A stretch of 64,000 nt of DNA from Doris montereyensis (Eukaryota > Mollusca > Gastropoda > Nudibranchia > Dorididae): positions 250,001 to 314,000 of the forward strand of contig JAXRKP010000173.1 of NCBI GenBank assembly GCA_037039925.1. Reading direction: 5' to 3'. The notes under the pieces were generated by a model. That model searched no databases. It was given only the letters and a program-made list of their open reading frames with translations, and had not been told where the DNA came from. Made by a program: the position numbers and the translations under genes. Positions 1 to 64,000 of the stretch are shown piece after piece. Each line of letters starts with the position of its first letter. The stretch's first letter is position 1.

Positions 1-57727
<57,727 letters not shown>

Positions 57728-58875
57728 AGCTAGTTCAACTTTATTCTTTTACACTTCCAGCCACTTATAATATTAAAAGATTAAGTAGATTAGTCTTAGA
57801 TCCAGTAAAACTGATGCCAAGTCTGCATCACTCAGGATATTATGAAATTACTCAGATGGAGGGATGTGAAAATTAGTGTGCTTTTGTGAGATACTCATTT
57901 TTCGTTATTGTGATATTGTCTTTTTTATATTCAGAAAAAGTTGAGAAATCAAAGGATGTGCTTTTGTGTGAAATGCTGTTTGATGAATGCTGACAGTAGC
58001 ATGCCCTTATGCCTCAAGTAAGGATAGCATGGCATGTATGATGACATGAATTGGATAAAATGTGAGTAAATTATGCCTATTCCCAAATATTCTCATGAAT
58101 ATTGCTGTGTTCCATTATGTCTTTGAGTGTAAAATATGCAGGACAACTAAACTCAGACAGATGTTAATCTTATGTCATTTTCACAACACATTTTCTTGAG
58201 TTTCTCTTTAATATTTTCCCCATGAATCGTTTCTTGTGAAAGGATTATTTGATTAGCTTAGTGTTCTAATAGTGACTAGATGTTTTTTTAATTCCTTCAG
58301 AAAGCAAGGGATAACAAACCTATTTCATACTATCAATGTTGAATTTCATAAGGTTTTGGTGTGGTGTGTCAAAGTGGGGATCACAGTATTCATAGCTTCC
58401 AACATGACTACATTGGTTTGGGGTTTGTTTTGGGGGAAACGGGCGTCATTTTATAATAAGAAGTAATTGTAGATTTATCCATCTTATTTTTTTACATCTA
58501 AGCGACCTATTTTCTTGGGGCCATTTGAGCTCTATCATCACGTCATTTATTATATTTATTGAATTAACTCGCCCCTTCATCGCAGATGCCCAGTGAAACT
58601 CATGAGCAAATTTTTAAAAAGCTGAAAATTAAAATTTAACCAGATCTGTTCTATGCATACATTGTATTTATTTATATTATGCTTTTCCTCATTCAAAAGT
58701 TGTCCCCGTTCTCTCAGGGTTGCATGAAATCCACTTTTGAATTGGGAGATACAACATAATTTGTGTGGTGATTTTCTGCCATTAAACCCAAGTTTATACC
58801 AATTCAGTGTTAACGTGTTCTGTTTTGAACTGTTTGTAATTAGTGTACTGTAATTGTATTTTGCCATCACCTGTA
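57728..58875 (+). other. PHKA: PHKA 3' UTR and downstream region
   Basis: Sequence after the stop codon. No convincing AATAAA plus GT-rich pair was found close to the stop, so the cleavage site is open. The frame at 58272-58466 has no motif. Confidence 0.5.
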
Positions 58876-59006
58876 CTTCAGTTGGCAGACACTGCTGGTA
58901 GGTTCTACTTCTTTCCTTTCCTTCTTTCATTTTCTTTCATTTTGCTGTTTCCTCTTAATTCACCCTGAGATCACCGCAATGGTGGACGGGTAAATTTTAA
59001 TGAATC
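58876..59006 (+). repeat. Dispersed repeat R copy (full length)
   Basis: CAGTTGGCAGACACTGCTGG, TTCTACTTCTTTCCTTTCCT, CTGTTTCCTCTTAATTCACC, CTGAGATCACCGCAATGGTG and AATTTTAATGAATC. It is close to the consensus. Confidence 0.88.
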
Positions 59007-59274
59007 ACCAAAAAACAACAACTGTTCTTGAAGTTTTATCAAGGCTGGTCAAACATTAACTATTATCACTAAACCATTGTCCCTACCTAGGCTTGAAATC
59101 CTTTTATCTTTAGAAGTGGTAGAAAATAACGATAGTTAGGTTTATCTAATTTGAAGAGACAATTTGAAGGAAAGTTGACAAAAACTAAAGGTTGATAGGC
59201 TTCCACATTTTTTGACAAATTTCTTTCAAACTTTGCACACCATTATCTAAATTTGGTCAGATCGGATTTGTGTT

Positions 59275-59724
59275 TTATGAGTCATTTTTGACCTGGGAAT
59301 ACTTGACTTTTCCAAGGCCTTTGATACAATAAACTCCTGTACAAATTGCACAAACAGGGCATCCGAGGACCCTTACAAACATGGCTGACAAACTTCCTAA
59401 AACAAAGCGAAAAAATGAGAGTAGTACAGGAAAGAACCTGATCAGAAGAGGTCCCTGTAACATCAGGTGTCCCACAAGGCATAGTCCTAGACTCTCTCCT
59501 GTTCTTGTGTCATATAAATGATCTACCTGAAAGAGTAATATCCCAGGTGCGAATGATTGTCTAATCTACCATAGTATCCAGTCAAGTAAAGATCATATCA
59601 TCTAACAAGAAGATCTAAGGTATCTAGTAGAAAAATGGGCCAGTGACTGGGGAATGTGCTTCAATGCAAGATTTTGAACATAAAGAAAAAATCTTATCAC
59701 AAATACCAGCTAAACAACACAATA
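59275..59724 (+). pseudogene. LINE reverse-transcriptase relic
   Basis: Frames give [51 protein letters not shown] and DLRYLVEKWASDWGMCFNAR: the FSKAFDTI, SGVPQG.VL.PLLFL.YINDLP and W...W.M.FN motifs of non-LTR reverse transcriptase. The catalytic YADD block is lost and stops and frame changes occur. The TIR element at 59725 ends it. Confidence 0.85.
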
Positions 59725-60731
59725 CAGTAGCCAAGTGCACGCTTCGCCCAAGCACCCGCTTTTTCGCTCGGACCAATTTTTTGCTATATAAACTATATTA
59801 AGTGCACAGTTGCTTCGACTCACTTCAGCCAAGTGCATGCTCAAATCTCCTCAACAATCACTGAATTATAGTCTTGACTTGGCAAAATGTGAAAATTTAA
59901 GTCATGTACAAAAAGGCGCTGGTGCGAATGAAAATAGAGAGAATCTAACTTTATCTAACTAAAGAGACGAGCCGAGATGTTTAACTTCTAAATGATAATA
60001 CAACAATAAATCACCGACTCTCAGTTTGTCCTCCCGACAGTCACGCACGTAATCATCTCTCAACAGTCTCAATGTCTGGTGAGGCCATCAAGCCAAGGCA
60101 GATTGGTGTCAGTGTCAGACAAATCACTGAGCAGAGACTCTCTCACCACACACGCGTATATACAGAGAGGGAGAGAGAGGTGCCGTCTTTTTACAATAAA
60201 GTCAATCTACATGTACTATACTATTGCTTAAGTTCACACCATAATTAGTAATAACAGTACAATCACAACGTGTGTTGTGCGCGTAGTGTTGTACTGTAGT
60301 GTATTGTGTACATTAGTATACTAGTAATAATATTGTACGGCGACATCAGTTATACAGTGTTAAGCGTGGTCGATGGCATTCATAGAATGAGTTGACCATG
60401 GACGTGGATGAAGACCTGATCGAGGTATGAAATATGGCAGTCTTATTTTGTTTATTCGTATTAATCTAATCCCTAGACGAGATACCCATCACAATGTCAT
60501 AACTAAATTTTAGAGAAAAAAAATTAACAATGCGCGAGGTGATTCAGAACAATACAAGGGCGTGTCTATACCGCTAGATTAGGAAACTCAAGGGACGCAA
60601 TCCTCCAAAAGGGACATAACCATAACAAATTATGGTGACTTGGCGACCACCACGCAAGTGCATGCTTTGCACAAGTGCACGCTTCAGCTTGCTTCTAACC
60701 ACCATGCACTTGCGTAGTGACTGCTGTGCTG
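59725..60731. mobile_element. Non-autonomous TIR element, TA-flanked, inside a LINE relic
   Basis: TA lies at 59723-59724 and 60732-60733. The left end is CAGTAGCCAAGTGCACGCTT and the complement of the right end is CAGCACAGCAGTCACTACGC followed by AAGTGCATGG. The AAGTGCACG word recurs near both ends and resembles the element at 2756-3365, so the two may be one family. No transposase is visible in 1007 bp. Confidence 0.7.
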
Positions 60732-61032
60732 TATTAGAACCAACATTTTGAGAAAATCGTATTTTCTCTTTTTTCTTGTGAAAAACCCCGGTTTATTTGA
60801 ATATTTTGTTCTAAGAAAAGAGTAGGATAATACTTTGAATCATCATAAAACCTTGAGAAGCTTTCAACTACTTCTTATTGACACCGTACTGTTTCAACTT
60901 CCCTTACACCTTTTTACTCATATTGGGAGGTGCTTTTTGATAACAGGTGAGTGGAATATGTTACAGTTACATATTTTCCGGGCAACTGTAAAGTTTCACA
61001 AAACTGATAGGGGTCTTTAGTGTAAATGTAAA

Positions 61033-61097
61033 TGTGGGCAGTTGGCAGGTGGGACTGGTATGTCCTACTTCTTTCCTTCCCCTCTTTCATTAATCTG
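61033..61097 (+). repeat. Dispersed repeat R copy (5' part)
   Basis: GTGGGCAGTTGGCAGGTGGG, CTGGTATGTCCTACTTCTTT and CCCTCTTTCATTAATCTG; cut off after the pyrimidine middle. Confidence 0.75.
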
Positions 61098-61299
61098 AAG
61101 GTCTCAAAATTCATGCCATGTTTAATGACGAAATAAAGTGGTAGGAGGAGATTCTGGACTGTTTCAGTAGTTTCACCTCCACTTTCTTGTTTTAATATGA
61201 AAGTTTGGCAATTTTAATGACATAAAAATAGATTTTTTTTAATACATCTGTATGAAGAAAGGTTTTTGGTCAGTTGGTAATCTACCTGTGAGAGTATTC

Positions 61300-61388
61300 C
61301 ATGCCTGGCTGTTTTGTTGTCTTCTCGTTTCCTCTTAATTCAGCCTGAGATCACCACATATGGTGGACATGTATATTCCATGGAACCC
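61300..61388 (+). repeat. Dispersed repeat R copy (3' part)
   Basis: TTTCCTCTTAATTCAGCCTG, AGATCACCACATATGGTGGA and CATGTATATTCCATGGAAC. Confidence 0.75.
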
Positions 61389-61492
61389 ACAAAACTTTAG
61401 ACTAGAGTAAACATTAGAAGAGAAGAAGTAAGACAGATTTTTTCTTTCTCCAAGAACAGCCTAATTGAGCTTTCATTTTATTTCATTGCAAT

Positions 61493-61600
61493 TCTCCCCT
61501 GTCCACCATATGCAGTGGTCTCAGGGTGAATTAGGAGAAAACAGCAAGACTAAAAATTAAAACTAGAGGAAGAAAAGAAATATGACATACCAGCAAAAAA
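61493..61600 (-). repeat. Dispersed repeat R copy, minus orientation
   Basis: CTGTCCACCATATGCAGTGG, TCTCAGGGTGAATTAGGAGA and AAACAGCAAGA are the complement of the R tail. It faces the + copy at 61300-61388, with about 105 bp between. Confidence 0.8.
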
Positions 61601-61724
61601 TCAACATTGCTCTAAATGTAGGCATTCAAAAATACTATGCTGCTATCTAACTTCTACATTTACTGTCAGTCAGAAATCTCACAAAGGAAAACACAGGGCA
61701 CAAAACTGAGTAGAAATAATTTCA

Positions 61725-62912
61725 ACTTTATTTACAAAACTTAAAATTAAAATGCCACATCTTTGGACGGATGGAGGTGACTTAAATATTGGTCACATGA
61801 TTTAACATATAAGCAGGAATGTGAAATATTTTAATTTGACATGCATGAGGACAACAAAATGGAGCAATTACAGTTACAAAATACAAATGAAGTAAGAACA
61901 TTATCATGCGTACAAATTATGCAATAATCTTTTGTATTGTAGATCCTGCACTGAGTAATAGAATGTCCGGTATGATTTGTTCATTAATGAACAAAACAAA
62001 GCAAAACAAAAACCCTGAATCATCCCATAAACCCTAGTGCATGATTACAAGTTGAAAATGTGTTTATTCTCCATGACTGACATTGGTATTTCCAAACCAA
62101 TTTCTTTGAACATGATGAGATTTCTATCCCTATCGATCTGACTAAGACAATGGAAGAAAAACCAACATGCCTCTGTCAATGTCCCACTGATACAGAAAAA
62201 TTAAGGTTATTAAAGTATGATTGCCTAAACAAGAGAGAAATAATTCACATTTTATTTGGAATTGAAATTCACAGACAGACAGCAATATCTAAATCTAAAT
62301 GATGGAATTTGTTTACCACTTTATTTTAAATGTATTAAAATTTTAGATAAGACAATAAAAGAAAATGACGTAATTACAAATGTAATAAAACACATATAAT
62401 TTACAGAGAATATCACAGATAGAGTAAAAAGATTATTTGATATATAATTCTGGGGGATGTGATTTAGAATCACAGATTAACTACCTAGCCGAGATGTTAA
62501 TTTTTTTACTTTTAGTAAGATGTGCGCTTTATGGAGAAAGTTGTGGAGGGGAGGGAGGAAGGAAACTGTTCTTCTATCAGAGCTGCCTTTAAACAAATGC
62601 CCTGAAAACCCTATCCAATTGGTTCAATTGCTCAGTTGACACTTTATTGAGTCAATAATCAAATCATCAGTTTTAAAATGGACTAATTAAAAACTATGGC
62701 AGTGCATATCAAATTTATGGATGCAAATTTTGAGCAAAATAATAAATACTGCTCCCTTTCAGCATTGAAAGTTGTCCTAGGAAATAACTTTTACCTAGTA
62801 AAGGCAAATGACTTTTGAAAAAGAGATTCTAATTCGAAACCTAAATCGGAACGGACAAGGTCTAAACAATCTTTTCTGTCTAAAAGTTAACAGATGACAG
62901 GTTTCTTGGTGA
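61725..62912 (-). other. Probable 3' UTR of the minus-strand gene
   Basis: TTTATT at 61728-61733 is AATAAA on the - strand, 1.2 kb after the stop codon of the last exon, and the interval has no other gene. The polyadenylation assignment is inference; other AATAAA-like words occur nearer the stop. Confidence 0.4.
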
Positions 62913-63027
62913 CTAAGGCACGGCCACCATGTTTTCCTTGGCCCATTTCTTCATTGTGCGGATTATGTATTCAACCTGTGGGTTGCTGGTGTTCCTCAAC
63001 ATATTGATGACGTCCCTCAAAGTTTCC
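62913..63027 (-). CDS. Last coding exon of an unrecognised gene
   Basis: On the - strand, acceptor ttctgtctacccag precedes GGGAAACTTTGAGG, and the frame reads ETLRDVINMLRNTSNPQVEY IIRTMKKWAKENMVAVP to a TAG. The helical, charged segment with a clean acceptor and a stop looks like a real C-terminal exon, 38 residues long. I do not recognise the family. Its upstream exons lie beyond the window or were not seen. The gene converges on PHKA. Confidence 0.7.
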
Positions 63028-64000
63028 CTGGGTAGACAGAAATAAAAAACCCAAACAATGAACAATCCGTGATAGCAAGTATCCTCACAATATGCCTGTC
63101 TCATAATGTAAGAAAAAAGGCCAAATTCCATAAAGCAAAAATAAAATCAAAGTCAAAGAACAAAGAAAATTCTTTGAAGTAAGGAGGGGGAAAAAAGGAT
63201 ATTTCACATAGATGGGAAATTAAATAATAATTTACTTGCAGGGGAAAAAAGACCAAAAGATACAAATTGTCATAAAAGTACAAATGTACAGATAATAGAT
63301 TGATCAATAAGTGGTTGGATAAAAACATTTTTTTAAAATATTTTTGAGTTAGGTCAATTGATTCAAAGCTCAAAAAGCTAAAATAAAACATTCCTGGATC
63401 TAATAGTATGTGGACTGATCCCAAATTATTCAAACAAAACAAAAGTGCATTTATAACAGGGTCTTAAATAAAATCATCACATTTCAATTATAACAAATAT
63501 TTGAAACAAAAACAATGTAGGACAAAGTGAAATGAGTGAAAAATAAAATCTTTCACTGTATTTATTTGATTCCCCCCCCCCCAACAAGGTTTATAAAATC
63601 AGTGTATTTTAACATGCTCATCTTTGTTGATAATAATGCATGCGTTGTTTGAAATCCAACAGAAAATAGTTTACTTAGCCTGTTGTATAGAAACCTGGGG
63701 TTCAATTTATTTGACAGTACTACGAAAAAAAGCAGTCCCACAATGAACAGAGCTCAATTAGCCTACAACTACAAGGGAGAAGGACAATTTATGATTTCTA
63801 GGAAGAATATTTAGATGTAATGTATTAAATGCTATGTTGTATAATGAGTAATAGAAAAAGTGTGTTGTTATCTAAAAAAACCCTTAAGGGAGAAGGACAT
63901 TTATTAGGAAGAATATGGTATTTCAAACAAAAGAATTGATCTGCAAACCTAAGGGAATATATTAACTTAAAACAAAATTTAATTGAAAACCCAGGATAAA
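63028..64000 (-). other. Intron of the minus-strand gene, no exon recognised
   Basis: AT-rich. A short local duplication is visible: GGGAGAAGGACA..TTAT..GGAAGAATAT at 63775-63810 and again at 63888-63917. The frame at 63101-63442 has no motif. Confidence 0.5.

Overview
The window is animal nuclear DNA, AT-rich and dominated by introns and repeats. It holds one long gene on the + strand, the 3' part of PHKA, the alpha regulatory subunit of phosphorylase b kinase, and the last exon of an unrecognised convergent gene on the - strand near the right edge. Small exons with GT..AG borders, tRNA-derived SINEs, RTE/Jockey-like LINE fragments, mariner/pogo-like MITEs and very long CT/GA microsatellites point to an invertebrate. 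A mollusc is my best guess, from the general style of the repeats and not from a database match.

PHKA (1-57727). Exons could be read by eye because their peptides match the vertebrate alpha subunit in order. The window opens inside an exon after the catalytic-like glucoamylase domain and runs to the stop codon. The last four residues are CSVS, a CAAX farnesylation box like the one that ends the mammalian subunit. Confident exons: 1-140, 7840-7915, 9711-9793, about 10687-10873, 24427-24642, 32010-32088, 32517-32594, 33219-33295, 33732-33810, 36086-36215, 36608-36706, 53094-53265, 53722-53775, 55531-55739 and 57551-57727. Two zones hold alternative exons. Zone 1 (10873-24427) has two or three phase 1-1 cassettes. 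Zone 2 (36706-53094) has three exons at 40344, 46353 and 50992, all entering in phase 1 and leaving in phase 0. In zone 2, joining any two of them, or skipping all three, gives an in-frame stop, so the reading frame itself demands exactly one.

The PHKA copy has defects as written: an extra A at 53189-53191 in the RRRRLDG motif, a frame change between 24467 and 24583, a phase mismatch at the 53265 donor, and a truncated LINE sitting on the splice donor of exon 55531-55739. The LINE has a 28-32 bp target-site duplication that copies the donor. Uncorrected assembly indels explain the first three best. The LINE is real structure and could truncate the C-terminus of this allele.

Introns. 141-7839: a near-perfect 60-bp hairpin, a 610-bp TIR element, SINEs and a 48-bp minisatellite. 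7916-9710: a LINE tail. 10874-11777: about 860 bp of (CT)n. 18258-19035 and 24871-26093: TA-flanked TIR elements. 26257-26815: a 15-bp minisatellite. 27340-31929: a 53-bp satellite split by a 3.5-kb DNA transposon that carries a decayed DDE transposase on the - strand. 33930-35010: a roughly 61-bp array. 43330-44120: CT/GT and GA tracts. 45629-50385: a duplicated and partly inverted block with tRNA-like SINEs and two arrays of a 53-bp unit. 53990-54430: CT repeats and palindromic repeats. An unnamed dispersed repeat of about 140 bp occurs at least a dozen times.

Right end. After the PHKA stop come a dispersed-repeat copy, a LINE reverse-transcriptase relic (59275-59724) interrupted by a TIR element (59725-60731), three more dispersed-repeat copies, and then the 3' UTR and last coding exon (62913-63027) of the - strand gene. 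The two genes are tail to tail.
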